From NCBI RefSeq assembly GCF_000763375.1, contig NZ_JPSY01000001.1, forward strand, positions 992,001 through 1,056,000: DNA of 64,000 nucleotides, in the 5' to 3' direction. This document shows positions 37,025 through 45,526 of the stretch, in pieces (the first letter of the stretch is position 1; each line of letters starts with the position of its first letter). A program made the translations under genes and the position numbers. The notes under the pieces are model-generated. The model made no database searches and was not told the origin of the DNA. It saw only the letters and a list, made by a program, of their open reading frames with translations. The DNA is from Microbacterium profundi (GTDB taxonomy: Bacteria; Actinomycetota; Actinomycetes; Actinomycetales; Microbacteriaceae).

Positions 37025-37065
37025 ACTGAAACTCGCGAGGTCACGGATCGACGCCCGTCGGAGCC
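37025..37065 (+). repeat. direct repeat 2 (att-like), displaced 3' end of a tRNA-Phe
   Basis: 41 bases matching 32473-32514 with two substitutions and one deleted G. There is no 5' half of a tRNA upstream, so this is not a second gene. The 190 bases before it (36839-37024) hold no gene that I can see. Confidence 0.8.
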
Positions 37066-37069
37066 GCTG

Positions 37070-37098
37070 TCCCTCAAGAGGCTTTTACTCTTGGGGGC
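37070..37098 (+). terminator. hairpin just after direct repeat 2
   Basis: CCCTCAAGAG pairs with CTCTTGGGGG around GCTTTTA (one G-T pair), with CCCTTTC beyond. Probably the original terminator of tRNA-Phe before island insertion. Confidence 0.55.
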
Positions 37099-37136
37099 CC
37101 TTTCAGTTAAGTCCTGGTCCGAGTAAAAGGTTGCCG

Positions 37137-38282
37137 TCAGGCGTCGAGCCCGGCTGTCGCCGTCGCGAGGTCGGCGACGACATCGCTCAGTTGGCCGGTC
37201 TTCTCGAGCACCGCACGCTGACGCATCGCGCCGTTGCCGCGAGTGAAGATCCGATCGACCTGCTCCTCGACACGCGCCTCGTCGCCGTTGTCGCGCAGCG
37301 CCGCACGAACGTGCTCGATGAGGTCGGCGACGACCTCGCGTGCGGCACGGGGTTTGAACGTTCGAGGATCGATCAGGTCACCTTCGATGCCGAACCGTCC
37401 GGCCTGCCAGCTCATGAGCCGAAGCATCGAGACGGAGATCGCCGGCGGGCCCTCGCCCTCGCGCCATTCGGCCGCGGCCGTGTCGACGAGGGCGCGGCAC
37501 AGTGCGGCGATCAGCACGGTGTCCGCAGCATCCGGACACACATCGGCGACACGGATCTCGACCGTCGGGTAATGATGCGACAGCCTCGCATCGAAGTAGA
37601 CCATGCCCTCATCGAGGATCGCGCCGGAGGCGATCATCGACGAGACGAGCTCGTGATACGCCTCGGCGCTGCCGAACACCTCGGTCGGACCGGCGGTCGG
37701 CCAGCGGACTATGGCCTGCGAGCGGAAACTCGCGTACTTCGTGTCCTCCCCCTGCCAGAACGGCGAGTTCGCGCTCAGCGCGAGAAGCACAGACAGCCAG
37801 CCGCGGATGCGGTCGAGCACTCCGACACCCTCCTCGTCCGATTCGATGGAGACGTGCACGTGGCATGCGCCCGTGAGCTGCTCGGTCGTCGTCAATCCGA
37901 AGTGCTCGACCATCTTCAGGTATCGAGGCTTGCCGACGATCGCGGCTCCGACCGGCAGCGGCGATGTCCCCGAGGCAATCACCCGAGCGCCCGCACGACG
38001 CGCCGCGGTGATCGCATACTCCCGCCACGCCCGCACACCGTCGCCGAGCGCGACCATGTCGGTGTGCGGAATCGTGTCGGTCTCGATCTGCTGCTGCTGG
38101 AGTTCGTGCTCGAGCGAACCACCTGGCGCGTCGTCGGGCGCGGCAGGCTCGGCGCCGTTCGCCGGCTCAGCAGGCTTCGCAGTCTCTTCCGCATACTGCA
38201 GGGTACGAGCGGCAACCGATCGCGGTCGCCCGCTCTCGGAATCGACCAGCAGCAGTTCCTCTTCAACACCGACGGTACGCAT
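37137..38282 (-). CDS. YbdK-family carboxylate-amine ligase (glutamate--cysteine ligase type 2)
   Basis: A 381-residue GCS2-fold ligase. It begins MRTVGVEEELLLVDSESGRPRSVA, the exact family opening, so the start is ATG 38282 rather than the upstream in-frame ATG. TGACHVHVSIESDEEGVGVL and FDARLSHHYPTVEIRVADVCPD are conserved. An acidic and alanine-rich loop (about residues 30-55, AKPAEPANGAEPAAPDD) is longer than usual. It makes gamma-glutamyl or similar amide bonds with ATP. Sixty-seven bases separate it from the divergent amidotransferase. Confidence 0.88.
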   Translation of the reverse strand: MRTVGVEEELLLVDSESGRPRSVAARTLQYAEETAKPAEPANGAEPAAPDDAPGGSLEHELQQQQIETDTIPHTDMVALGDGVRAWREYAITAARRAGARVIASGTSPLPVGAAIVGKPRYLKMVEHFGLTTTEQLTGACHVHVSIESDEEGVGVLDRIRGWLSVLLALSANSPFWQGEDTKYASFRSQAIVRWPTAGPTEVFGSAEAYHELVSSMIASGAILDEGMVYFDARLSHHYPTVEIRVADVCPDAADTVLIAALCRALVDTAAAEWREGEGPPAISVSMLRLMSWQAGRFGIEGDLIDPRTFKPRAAREVVADLIEHVRAALRDNGDEARVEEQVDRIFTRGNGAMRQRAVLEKTGQLSDVVADLATATAGLDA

Positions 38283-38349
38283 GCGCCCAGTTTGCCTGCA
38301 CGGGGCGAAGAGAGAAAGCTCGAGGTGAGAACGAGAGGAGAATCGCATC

Positions 38350-39156
38350 GTGTGCAGATTGCTCGGCTACGTCACCACGCGCCCGACTTCGGTCGTCGAC
38401 GTCCTCGGCCGTGAAGACTTCGAGACCTTCACCGCCCTCACCGAAGTGCACAGCGATGGCTGGGGCATGGCATGGCACCGCTCGCTCGACGCGCCGACCG
38501 AAGCGGTCTCCTCGGCGCAGAACGCCTCGGTCGATCCCCAGTACAGCTCGCTCGCAGAGCAGGCACTCGGATGCTGCGGCCTCGTGCACCTGCGCTGGGC
38601 GACGGGAGGTCTACCGGTGTCGCCCGCGAACACCCACCCGTTCACCGATGCCGGATACGCATTCGCCCACAACGGCCACATCGCACCGATCGCACACCTC
38701 GAAGAACAGCTCAGCACGGCGTCGCGAGCGAAGCTCATGGGCGACACCGACAGCGAGCGCTACTTCCGCCTCATCATGCAGTGCATCGCCGAGGCCTCCG
38801 GCGACGAGGCGCAGGGCGTCACCCGCGCGCTCGAGATCCTGGTGCGCGAGTTCCCGAACTCGAGCCTCAACGCGCTCCTTCTCACGCCGACGCGGCTGTT
38901 CGCGATCCACATCAACAGCCGCGTCGATTCGCCCGTCGAGTCCCTCCGAGAGCTCTTCGAGTCGGATGAGGCGATGCCGGCAAGTCACGCGACCGAGTAC
39001 TACGCGATGGACTACCGCATCACCGACGACGCCGTCCACGTCATCTCCAGCGGCCTGGACGCCGAGGGATGGACGCGGATCCCCGAAGACACCGCCGTCA
39101 TGATCGACCTCGCCACCCAGGAGATCACGCGACTTCATCCGGTACCGCTCGCGTGA
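38350..39156 (+). CDS. class II glutamine amidotransferase (EgtC/YafJ-like)
   Basis: A 268-residue N-terminal-nucleophile amidotransferase. The catalytic Cys is residue 2 (MCRLLGYV), which fixes the GTG start at 38350; AGGAG lies nine bases upstream. DGWGMAWH, VHLRWATGG and THPFTDAGYAFAHNGHI are the glutaminase-site motifs. Relatives include EgtC of ergothioneine synthesis, which removes a gamma-glutamyl group. No other egt gene is nearby, so a general gamma-glutamyl hydrolase role is equally possible; the adjacent YbdK-type ligase makes such bonds. Confidence 0.83.
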   Translation: MCRLLGYVTTRPTSVVDVLGREDFETFTALTEVHSDGWGMAWHRSLDAPTEAVSSAQNASVDPQYSSLAEQALGCCGLVHLRWATGGLPVSPANTHPFTDAGYAFAHNGHIAPIAHLEEQLSTASRAKLMGDTDSERYFRLIMQCIAEASGDEAQGVTRALEILVREFPNSSLNALLLTPTRLFAIHINSRVDSPVESLRELFESDEAMPASHATEYYAMDYRITDDAVHVISSGLDAEGWTRIPEDTAVMIDLATQEITRLHPVPLA

Positions 39157-39202
39157 GCGTTGACGGTACACACCGCACCGCCGCATCGGGCACGATGGAC
39201 AC

Positions 39203-39988
39203 ATGACTGACGGGTACGACGCCGGGTTCCTGGCCACACCGCTTCCGATCCCCCGCCCCGTTCTCGACGTTCGCGAACTCACTTATCCGCGGTTCTCCGT
39301 TCTGGTCGAACCGCAGCGCCGACTCGCCGCAGTCACCGGCGTCAACATCGACGGCGCCCGGCTCGTCGATGTGCCGCGCACCGGCGATTGGCGCCTCGAT
39401 CCACGGCTCCCGGCAGACGAGCAGACCGGTCCGGATGTGTACGCGCGAAACGACCTCGATCGTGGCCACCTCGTGCGCCGCCGCGACCCCGGCTGGGGCG
39501 CGCCCGCTGAGGCTCGAGACGCCACGGAGGCGACGTTCTTCTACCCGAACGCAGCGCCGCAGGCGGCCGGCTTCAACCAGTCCAAAGAACTCTGGCTCGG
39601 TCTCGAGGATCACGTCCTCGAATACGCCGAGACCACCGACCAGCGCGTGTCCGTCTTCACTGCGCCGGTGCTCGCCGATGACGATCCGCCGTATCGCGGC
39701 ATCCGAATCCCCCTCCGCTTCTGGAAGATCGCCGCATGGCAGGGCCCGACCGGGCTCGCGGCGACGGGCTTCATCCTCGACCAGTCCGACCTCGTCGACA
39801 CCTCCGAAGGGATCCTCGCCGCACCGCCGCTGGGAGCGTTCCGCACCTTTCAGGCGCCGATCGCAGACATCGCCGACATGACCGGCATCGATTTCGGCGC
39901 ATTGCCGGATGCCGACGTGCTGGCGGCGCGGACCGTGCGCCCCGACGCCTGGCGCACACTGGACACCGCGGGCGACGTGCTCCTGTGA
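39203..39988 (+). CDS. DNA/RNA non-specific endonuclease
   Basis: A 261-residue beta-beta-alpha metal nuclease of the NucA family. NDLDRGHLVRR holds the DRGH catalytic histidine, and FNQSKELWLGLEDHVLEY carries the metal-binding Asn. No signal peptide is visible, which is unusual since many family members are secreted; a cytoplasmic role would need an inhibitor, and the small gene that overlaps its end is a candidate partner. CACGAT lies six bases before the ATG. Confidence 0.85.
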   Translation: MTDGYDAGFLATPLPIPRPVLDVRELTYPRFSVLVEPQRRLAAVTGVNIDGARLVDVPRTGDWRLDPRLPADEQTGPDVYARNDLDRGHLVRRRDPGWGAPAEARDATEATFFYPNAAPQAAGFNQSKELWLGLEDHVLEYAETTDQRVSVFTAPVLADDDPPYRGIRIPLRFWKIAAWQGPTGLAATGFILDQSDLVDTSEGILAAPPLGAFRTFQAPIADIADMTGIDFGALPDADVLAARTVRPDAWRTLDTAGDVLL

Positions 39989-40329
39989 GCGCGCGCCCTC
40001 CCCTGCCCGCCGGCGCAACCCGGCGCATCGAACTGACCATGCACAAGCCGTGGTTCGCCCTCTACGCAGGCGTCAGGCCGACGCTCGTCATCGCAGGACG
40101 CGGCCAGCCGACGCAGTGGGGCCCCGGCACCTGGCAGGTTCCGTCGGACGCGTCCGTGACGCTGGGGGTCTATCTCTTCAACAGGCTCTGGCGCTTCGGC
40201 GAGGCCGAGATCGTCCTCCAGCCCGACCATGAAGCAGCGCTCGAGTACCGCGCGCCGGCATTGCCGTTCGTTCGCGGCCGCCTCCGCCTTCGTACCCGCT
40301 CCGGCGCGCCGCAGATCCCGCAGGGGTGA
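39985..40329 (+). CDS. hypothetical protein (114 aa) overlapping the nuclease gene
   Basis: The GTG at 39985 overlaps the nuclease stop (GTGA), indicating coupled translation. The protein is soluble and rich in beta-strand-like stretches: TRRIELTMHKPWFALYAGVRPTLVIAGRGQPTQWGPGTWQVP and VTLGVYLFNRLWRFGEAEIVLQ. There is no signal peptide. It is not recognised; one possibility from context is a partner of the nuclease, but nothing in the residues proves it. Confidence 0.7.
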   Translation: MSARPPLPAGATRRIELTMHKPWFALYAGVRPTLVIAGRGQPTQWGPGTWQVPSDASVTLGVYLFNRLWRFGEAEIVLQPDHEAALEYRAPALPFVRGRLRLRTRSGAPQIPQG

Positions 40330-40360
40330 CGCCCAGGCGCCTCCTCGACACAATGGAGGT

Positions 40361-41761
40361 ATGTCCCCCGAACGTCAGTGGAGGTTGTTGACTTCCGTCC
40401 GTCGCGCCATCCGCACCGATCCCTCGAAGGTCGCACTCACCGAGATGCACCCCGTGGTGGGTGAGACGGTCGTCGTCAAGATCCTCGACCTCGCATTGCG
40501 GATCGGGGAATCGATGTTCGCCGTGGGGGCATCGGCGCACGACGTCACCTTCGCGATCACCCGCGTCGCCCGCGTGTACGGCCTGACCGGGGTGCACGTG
40601 GAAGTCACGTTCAACGCGATCAACGTCTCGTACCACCGGGGTGAGGAGGACTGGCCGACCACCCTGATGCGCGTCGTGCGCGCGGCGTCCCCCGACCACG
40701 CGAAGCTGCAGCGTCTCCAGGCGCTGGTCGTCGACATCACCGAGGGCTTGGATCTGGATGCCGCGCGGATGGCGTTCCGGATCATCCGGCGCACGCCGTT
40801 CCTGTACCGTCCGCTCGTCGTGATCATCGCCAGGGCGCTGCTCACCGTGGGTGTCGCCATCCTGCTCGCCGCATCGCCGATCATCATCCTGCTGACCTTC
40901 ATCGCCGCCTTGTGCGCTGCGTTCACGCAGGCCGGCCTCGCGCGACTGCAGGTTCCGTCGTTCTTCAGCCAGATCGCCGGCGCGTTCGTCATCACCGTCA
41001 TCGCGACGGCGACCTCCGCGCTCGGCGCCGCCGGGATCGCACCGTTCGATCAGGTGCAGCCGTCGATCATCGTCGCCTCGGGCATCGTGCTGATGCTCTC
41101 CGGTCTCACCGTCGTCGGTGCCGCCCAGGATGCCATCGACGGATTCGCCCTCACCGCGGGCGGCCGCATCCTCGACCTCACGATGCAGACGGTCGGAGTC
41201 GTCCTCGGCATCCTCATCGGACTCGAACTCGCGCGACTCGTGGGCTTCAGCATGGCGCTGCCCGACGACATCCTGCCGTTCGGCAGTCTCGCCCACCAGA
41301 TCGCCGGCTCCATGATCATCGCCATCGCGGTCGCACTGTTCAACGGTGCAGGGGCGCTGATCATCCTCGTCAGCGCAGGGCTGAGCGTGATCGCGATCGT
41401 CGGCTACAACCTCGCGATCCTCCTCGACATCCATGAGGCTGCGGCGAGCGGTGTCGGCGCGCTCATGGCGAGCTTCATCGGCATCCTGATCGCCCGGAAC
41501 TTCCATGTCCCGTCCGTCGCCGTCACGACGGCGGCGATCGTCCCGCTCGTACCCGGTTCGGCGGTCTTCCGCGGCCTGCTCGGAATGGTGGACTCGAACG
41601 GCACTGCCGAGGGGATGCTGGTGAGCATCAGTCCGCTCGTGCTCGCGGGCTCGATCGGCATCGGCCTGGCCGCGGGCGCATCGCTTGGTCTGTACCTCGG
41701 CACCCCGTTGCGCGAGACGCTCGCCAGCGTCGCGAAGTCGCGCGCCCGCGTACGGCGCTGA
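40361..41761 (+). CDS. threonine/serine exporter family protein (ThrE-like)
   Basis: A 466-residue exporter of the ThrE fold. The soluble N-terminal part (residues 1-130) has LRIGESMFAVGASAHDVTFAITRVARVYGL and FNAINVSYHRG, the ThrP-domain signature. Ten hydrophobic helices follow, with FQ..VPSFFSQIAGAF and PLVPGSAVFRGL. The ATG lies directly after GGAGGT, so spacing is very short; CACAAT six bases before the ATG would instead make it leaderless. It would export small amino acids. Confidence 0.87.
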   Translation: MSPERQWRLLTSVRRAIRTDPSKVALTEMHPVVGETVVVKILDLALRIGESMFAVGASAHDVTFAITRVARVYGLTGVHVEVTFNAINVSYHRGEEDWPTTLMRVVRAASPDHAKLQRLQALVVDITEGLDLDAARMAFRIIRRTPFLYRPLVVIIARALLTVGVAILLAASPIIILLTFIAALCAAFTQAGLARLQVPSFFSQIAGAFVITVIATATSALGAAGIAPFDQVQPSIIVASGIVLMLSGLTVVGAAQDAIDGFALTAGGRILDLTMQTVGVVLGILIGLELARLVGFSMALPDDILPFGSLAHQIAGSMIIAIAVALFNGAGALIILVSAGLSVIAIVGYNLAILLDIHEAAASGVGALMASFIGILIARNFHVPSVAVTTAAIVPLVPGSAVFRGLLGMVDSNGTAEGMLVSISPLVLAGSIGIGLAAGASLGLYLGTPLRETLASVAKSRARVRR

Positions 41762-41770
41762 TCGGCCGCC

Positions 41771-42478
41771 TCAGCCGCGGCTGCGCCCGACATAGACCGT
41801 GTTGGACGAGACCCCACCTGTGACCGGGTTGTCGAAGTCGACGACGTGCGCCGCCGTGGCGTCGAACACGGCGTTCATCTCGACCATGAAGTCGTCATCG
41901 GGCGGATCATCCGACCAGAGGGCGAAGACGCCGCGCGGCGCGAGATGGCGGTCGAGTGCCCGCAATCCAGCGGCGTTGTAGAGGTCTGCGTGCGTCGGGT
42001 CGAGTTGGTGGCGCGGGGAGTGATCCACGTCGAGCAGGATGGCTGAGTACCCGCCGCGGCCTTCCGCGGGCTCCGACCGCATCACGGCGAAGAAGTCGTC
42101 CTCCACCAGGGTCGTTCGCGCATCGGTCACGAGCGCGGTCGACGCAGGCAGCAGCTTCCGCTCGTGCCAGTCGATCACCGCACCGAGCCGGTCGATCACC
42201 GTGAGTTCGCGTACGCGGTGGTCCCGCAGCGCGGCGACTGCAGTGTACCCGAGGCCGAGTCCTCCGACCAGGACCGTGAGTTCGTCGCCCTCGACAGCGG
42301 CCAGCCCCAGGTTGGCGAGCTCTTCCTCCGCCACGGTGAACAGGCTCGACATGAGGTACTCGTCGCCGAGCTTCACCTCATAGATCTCCCGGCCCACCGC
42401 CGGCTCGGTGCGGCGGCGCAGCATGAGGTCGCCGATCGGTGTGGGCTGCCAGTCAAGTTCTTCGAACCGAGTGATCAC
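41771..42478 (-). CDS. spermidine-synthase-like methyltransferase-fold protein
   Basis: A 235-residue protein with the spermine/spermidine synthase fold. LTVLVGGLGLGYTAVAAL is the SAM/dcSAM-binding loop, ELTVIDRLGAVIDWHERK the second, and SAILLDVDHSPRHQL the D-rich site. There is no aspartate pair for polyamine transfer that I can identify, so it may be a methyltransferase. The GTG start has GGAGGG eight bases upstream. It is convergent with the ThrE-like gene, ten bases between. Confidence 0.78.
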   Translation of the reverse strand: MITRFEELDWQPTPIGDLMLRRRTEPAVGREIYEVKLGDEYLMSSLFTVAEEELANLGLAAVEGDELTVLVGGLGLGYTAVAALRDHRVRELTVIDRLGAVIDWHERKLLPASTALVTDARTTLVEDDFFAVMRSEPAEGRGGYSAILLDVDHSPRHQLDPTHADLYNAAGLRALDRHLAPRGVFALWSDDPPDDDFMVEMNAVFDATAAHVVDFDNPVTGGVSSNTVYVGRSRG

Positions 42479-42538
42479 TGCGGCGTCCCTCCGTCATGCC
42501 CCACCCTATCCGCACCGGCAGATCCGGATCGCCACGCG

Positions 42539-43948
42539 TCACTCGCGCCAGACGTCCGGCCTCGACATCAGACCTGCACCGCGCTCTAACTCGGCGGCGA
42601 GCGCGATGATCCGCGCTTCCCCACCCGGCCGACCGATCAGTTGCACGCTCACGGGATGCCCCGATGCGCTCAGCGTCACGGGCACCACGATCGCGGGCAG
42701 GCCCGCGACATTGACGAAGCTCGAGTACGGTGCGTACCGCACCTGCTGGGAGAAGTTCTCCGCCGCATCGGTCGGGTGGAACCATCCGATCGGCTGCGGC
42801 GGCAGCGCGAGCGCCGGTGTGAGCACGGCCTCGAACGGAGCGAACGCCGTGATGGTCTCGCGCTCGAAGACCGTCGCCGCGGCGAGCGCGTCGAGCACCT
42901 GAGTGCCCGTCAACGCCCGACCCTCGCGCACCAGCCATGCGGTGATCGGCTCCACGAGCTCGAGTTCGGCATCGGTCAAGTGCATCCGCGCGGCGCTCGT
43001 GCGCCAGATGGTCGTGAACATCTCCCCGTAGCCGCGCGGACGCCACTCGAACCGGTCGACGCCGTGGCCGGCATCCGCCAGCAGTGCCGTCGCGACGTCG
43101 ACTGCACGCGACGCCTCGGGATCGAGCCGGATGTCTTCGGCGTCATCCCACGGAGAGACGGTCGTGACGCCGATGCGAGCGGATGCCGCAGCCGCAGTCG
43201 CGGCTTCGAGGAACGCGCGTCGGCCGGGCGCCGACGTCGCGTACGGATACGGCCGCCCACCCGCCTGAACATCGAGCAGCAGCGCCGCATCCGATACAGT
43301 GCGGGCGATCGGACCCGCTACCGGCAGCCCGCCGGGGCTGTCGAGACCGGAGGCGAACGGCACCCTCCCCCGTGACGGTTTGATCCCCACCACCCCGACA
43401 GTCGCGGCGGGGATGCGGATCGAACCGCCGCCGTCCGATGCCGGGGCGAACGGAAGCAGACCAGCGGCAACTGCGACTGCGGCGCCGCCGCTCGATCCTC
43501 CTGCACCGTTCACGAGGTTCCACGGGTCGCGCGCGGGCGGTGCGATCTGCGTCTCGGTGTAGCCGGTGAGACCGAACTCCGGAGTGTTCGTCTTGCCGAG
43601 GCTGATGCCGCCGGCCTCGTCGAGCACCGCGGCCTGATCCGCCGTGGCATCCGGAACGTAGTCCCGATGCAGGCGGGAGCCGAATCTTGTCGGCACGCCG
43701 GCGCGCGGTACGAGGTCCTTGTCGGCGAACGGCAGGCCCCACAGCGCCGCCCCCGCCGTGTCCCCGTCGTCGAGCGATGCGGCGCGCGCGAGCGCAGCAT
43801 CCGCCGTCACCTGCACGAACGCGCCGAGTCCGTCGTCCAAGCGGGATATGCGATCGAGATAGTGGCGCGTGAGTTCGACCGGGCTGATCTCGCGGGCGCG
43901 GAGCGCCGCCAGTTGTTCTATCGCCGTCAGGTCGTGGAGCTCAGCCAT
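42539..43948 (-). CDS. amidase (amidase-signature family)
   Basis: A 469-residue amidase. The Ser-cisSer-Lys triad regions are ADKDLVPRAGV (Lys), GASGGSSGG-type NGAGGSSGGAAVAVAAGL and DGGGSIRIPAATVGVVGIKPSRGRVP (Ser). The C-terminus has LPAIVVPVTLSASGHPVSVQLIGRPGGE. It hydrolyses amides of unknown identity. TAGGCT six bases before the ATG suggests a leaderless mRNA. It stands alone. Confidence 0.9.
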   Translation of the reverse strand: MAELHDLTAIEQLAALRAREISPVELTRHYLDRISRLDDGLGAFVQVTADAALARAASLDDGDTAGAALWGLPFADKDLVPRAGVPTRFGSRLHRDYVPDATADQAAVLDEAGGISLGKTNTPEFGLTGYTETQIAPPARDPWNLVNGAGGSSGGAAVAVAAGLLPFAPASDGGGSIRIPAATVGVVGIKPSRGRVPFASGLDSPGGLPVAGPIARTVSDAALLLDVQAGGRPYPYATSAPGRRAFLEAATAAAASARIGVTTVSPWDDAEDIRLDPEASRAVDVATALLADAGHGVDRFEWRPRGYGEMFTTIWRTSAARMHLTDAELELVEPITAWLVREGRALTGTQVLDALAAATVFERETITAFAPFEAVLTPALALPPQPIGWFHPTDAAENFSQQVRYAPYSSFVNVAGLPAIVVPVTLSASGHPVSVQLIGRPGGEARIIALAAELERGAGLMSRPDVWRE

Positions 43949-43954
43949 ACTTCG

Positions 43955-43960
43955 AGCCTA
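43955..43960 (-). promoter_or_regulatory. -10 box for the amidase gene
   Basis: TAGGCT on the - strand, six bases, then the ATG at 43948. Confidence 0.45.
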
Positions 43961-44022
43961 CGGGCGGGTGCGGCGCTCCGTACGCTCTCGGTGCGAATGA
44001 TCAGCCTGTCGGGCTCAACGCC

Positions 44023-44259
44023 TCACTGCCTGGGCGGCACGCCGTGCTGTTGAGGGCTCGGCGGCCCCGCGTACGGCCCGCCCGGACGCTGACCCGCACG
44101 CTCCGCATCTGCGCGCAGGATGCCGTTCTTCACCGCCGTACGCATGAGCAGGTACCCGATCCACAGCATCAGCGCGATGGTGCCGAGGTAGATCACCAAC
44201 CCGAAGATGATGGCGCCGATGCCGAGGCCGGCGGCCATTCCTGAATAGTCGTTGTCCAT
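44023..44259 (-). CDS. small membrane protein (78 aa)
   Basis: It begins MDNDYSGMAAGLGIGAIIFGLVIYLGTIALMLWIGYLLMRTAVKNGIL, with one long or two short helices, and ends with a proline/glycine/glutamine-rich tail. The ATG at 44259 is preferred over the TTG three codons earlier. No family recognised. It resembles the many short actinobacterial membrane proteins with disordered tails. Confidence 0.65.
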   Translation of the reverse strand: MDNDYSGMAAGLGIGAIIFGLVIYLGTIALMLWIGYLLMRTAVKNGILRADAERAGQRPGGPYAGPPSPQQHGVPPRQ

Positions 44260-44316
44260 GCCCCACAAGCTAGCGAACGACGTCCGCCGCCGAAAGGGCT
44301 TGCAGACTGGTGCGAG

Positions 44317-45348
44317 CTACGCCCGACCGAACTGCGCCACAGCGGGGCAGTCGAACGGATCGGCGCCCGCAGAGAGTCCCACGCGGTTCAGGTACTCGAT
44401 GACGATCACGTACGACTTGAGCAGGCTGGTCTCGGTGTACGGCACGTCGTTGGAGAGGCAGTAGTCGCGCACGATCTCTCTGGCCTTCGCGAGGTGCGGG
44501 CGGGGCATGTTCGGGAACAGGTGATGCTCTACCTGGTAGTTCAGGCCACCCATGAAGATGGTCACCCACCAGCCGCCCGAGATGTTGCGCGAGGTGCGAA
44601 CCTGCTTGGTGAAGAAGTCCAGTCGTGCACCCGGCTCGATGATCGGCATGCCCTTGTGGTTCGGCGCGAACGCCGCACCCATGTAGACGCCGAAGACGGC
44701 GAGCTGCACACCCATGAACGCGAACGCCATTCCGAGCGGGAGCAGCAGGAAGACCGGCACCAGCACAGTGGCCAGGCGTGCCGTGATGAGACCCAGCTCG
44801 ATCCAGCGGCCCTTGACGTCTTTCTTGGTGAGCAGGTACTTCAGGCCGAGGTAGTGAAGGTTCAGGCCCTCAAGCGTGAGCAGCGGGAAGAACAGCCACC
44901 CCTGCCTGCGGGTGATCAGTCGGATCAGGCCACGGGACTTGGCTGCGTCCTCTTCGAGGAACGAGACCGTGTCGACTTCGATGTCGGGGTCCTTGCCGAC
45001 CTGGTTGGGGTTGCCGTGGTGCTTGGTGTGCTTGTTGTCCCACCACGAGTAGCTCATGCCGACGAGTCCGACGAGGATGCGCGCAAGCCGGAAGTTCGCC
45101 GGCCCGGACGTGAGCACCTGTCGATGCGCAGCCTCGTGCGCGACGAAGGCGATCTGCGTGAAGATGAGGCCGAGCGCGCCGGCGATGAGCAGCTGGAACC
45201 AGCTGTCGCCGAGCAGGATGAACCCCGTGACCGCACCGCCGAGGGCGAGCACGATGCCCAGCGCATTGAGCAGGTAGAACCACTTGGTGCGCTGCAGCAG
45301 CCCCATCTCGCGGACGACCTGCGACACCTCTTTGAACGCGCGCGCCAT
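44317..45348 (-). CDS. acyl-CoA/acyl-lipid desaturase
   Basis: A membrane di-iron fatty acid desaturase, 343 residues from the first standard start. The three histidine boxes are HEAAHR, HTKHH and QVEHHLFPN, with two hydrophobic pairs between. Translation very likely begins earlier: the frame stays open for 28 more codons of family-like sequence (ILGPVRQTYSGNADFPP). The only position with a ribosome site (AGGAG, six bases) there is an ATC codon at 45432; no ATG, GTG or TTG exists upstream. The coordinates given use the conservative ATG. It introduces a double bond into membrane acyl chains. Confidence 0.88.
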   Translation of the reverse strand: MARAFKEVSQVVREMGLLQRTKWFYLLNALGIVLALGGAVTGFILLGDSWFQLLIAGALGLIFTQIAFVAHEAAHRQVLTSGPANFRLARILVGLVGMSYSWWDNKHTKHHGNPNQVGKDPDIEVDTVSFLEEDAAKSRGLIRLITRRQGWLFFPLLTLEGLNLHYLGLKYLLTKKDVKGRWIELGLITARLATVLVPVFLLLPLGMAFAFMGVQLAVFGVYMGAAFAPNHKGMPIIEPGARLDFFTKQVRTSRNISGGWWVTIFMGGLNYQVEHHLFPNMPRPHLAKAREIVRDYCLSNDVPYTETSLLKSYVIVIEYLNRVGLSAGADPFDCPAVAQFGRA

Positions 45349-45488
45349 GGGTGGGAAATCCGCGTTGCCGGAGTACGTCTGACGTACCGGTCCGAGGATG
45401 CTGGTCGTTTCGACGACCGTTGAGGTGGAGATGTTGCTCTCCTGTCGATCGGAGCCCTTGAGCTATGAAAGCCAAGGGCGGATGCCGT

Positions 45489-45507
45489 TCGCTTACCTCA
45501 GGCTAAC
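45489..45507. promoter_or_regulatory. iron-box-like sequence upstream of the desaturase
   Basis: TTAGCCTGAGGTAAGCGAA on the - strand matches the DtxR/IdeR consensus at about 12 of 19 positions. The enzyme uses iron, so regulation would make sense; the match is weak. Confidence 0.3.
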
Positions 45508-45510
45508 GCG

Positions 45511-45526
45511 ACCCGCATACGCGGGT
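45511..45526. promoter_or_regulatory. inverted repeat ACCCGC-ATAC-GCGGGT upstream of the desaturase
   Basis: A 6-bp perfect stem with a four-base centre, about 80 bases before the predicted ATC start. It may be an operator or a hairpin in the leader. Confidence 0.4.

Larger units (their letters stand above)
32516..37065. mobile_element. degenerate genomic island at tRNA-Phe
   Basis: The segment is bounded by the tRNA-Phe 3' half and its copy. Contents: a 5'-truncated HTH gene, a frameshifted nucleotidyltransferase gene, a Fic gene split by an IS982-like element, and two unknown - strand genes. It is visibly more AT-rich in places (for example 33600-33790) than the flanks. No integrase gene is present, so the element cannot be classified and is probably no longer mobile. 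The exact left boundary may be the family B repeat at 32632 rather than the tRNA end. Confidence 0.6.

Noticed and set aside
37025..37065. Second tRNA-Phe gene
   Set aside because: Only the 3' half is present and one base of the T arm is missing; no acceptor 5' strand or D arm upstream.
32516..37065. Integrase or excisionase gene in the island
   Set aside because: No tyrosine or serine integrase motif was found in any frame; the HTH gene has an excisionase-like helix but is truncated.
40229..40360. Start of the ThrE-like gene upstream at 40229
   Set aside because: It overlaps the 114-residue gene in another frame and adds Arg-rich residues without family similarity.
43949..44022. Hidden small gene between the amidase and the 78-residue membrane protein
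   Set aside because: Too short and without a start plus ribosome site; it holds only the amidase -10 box.
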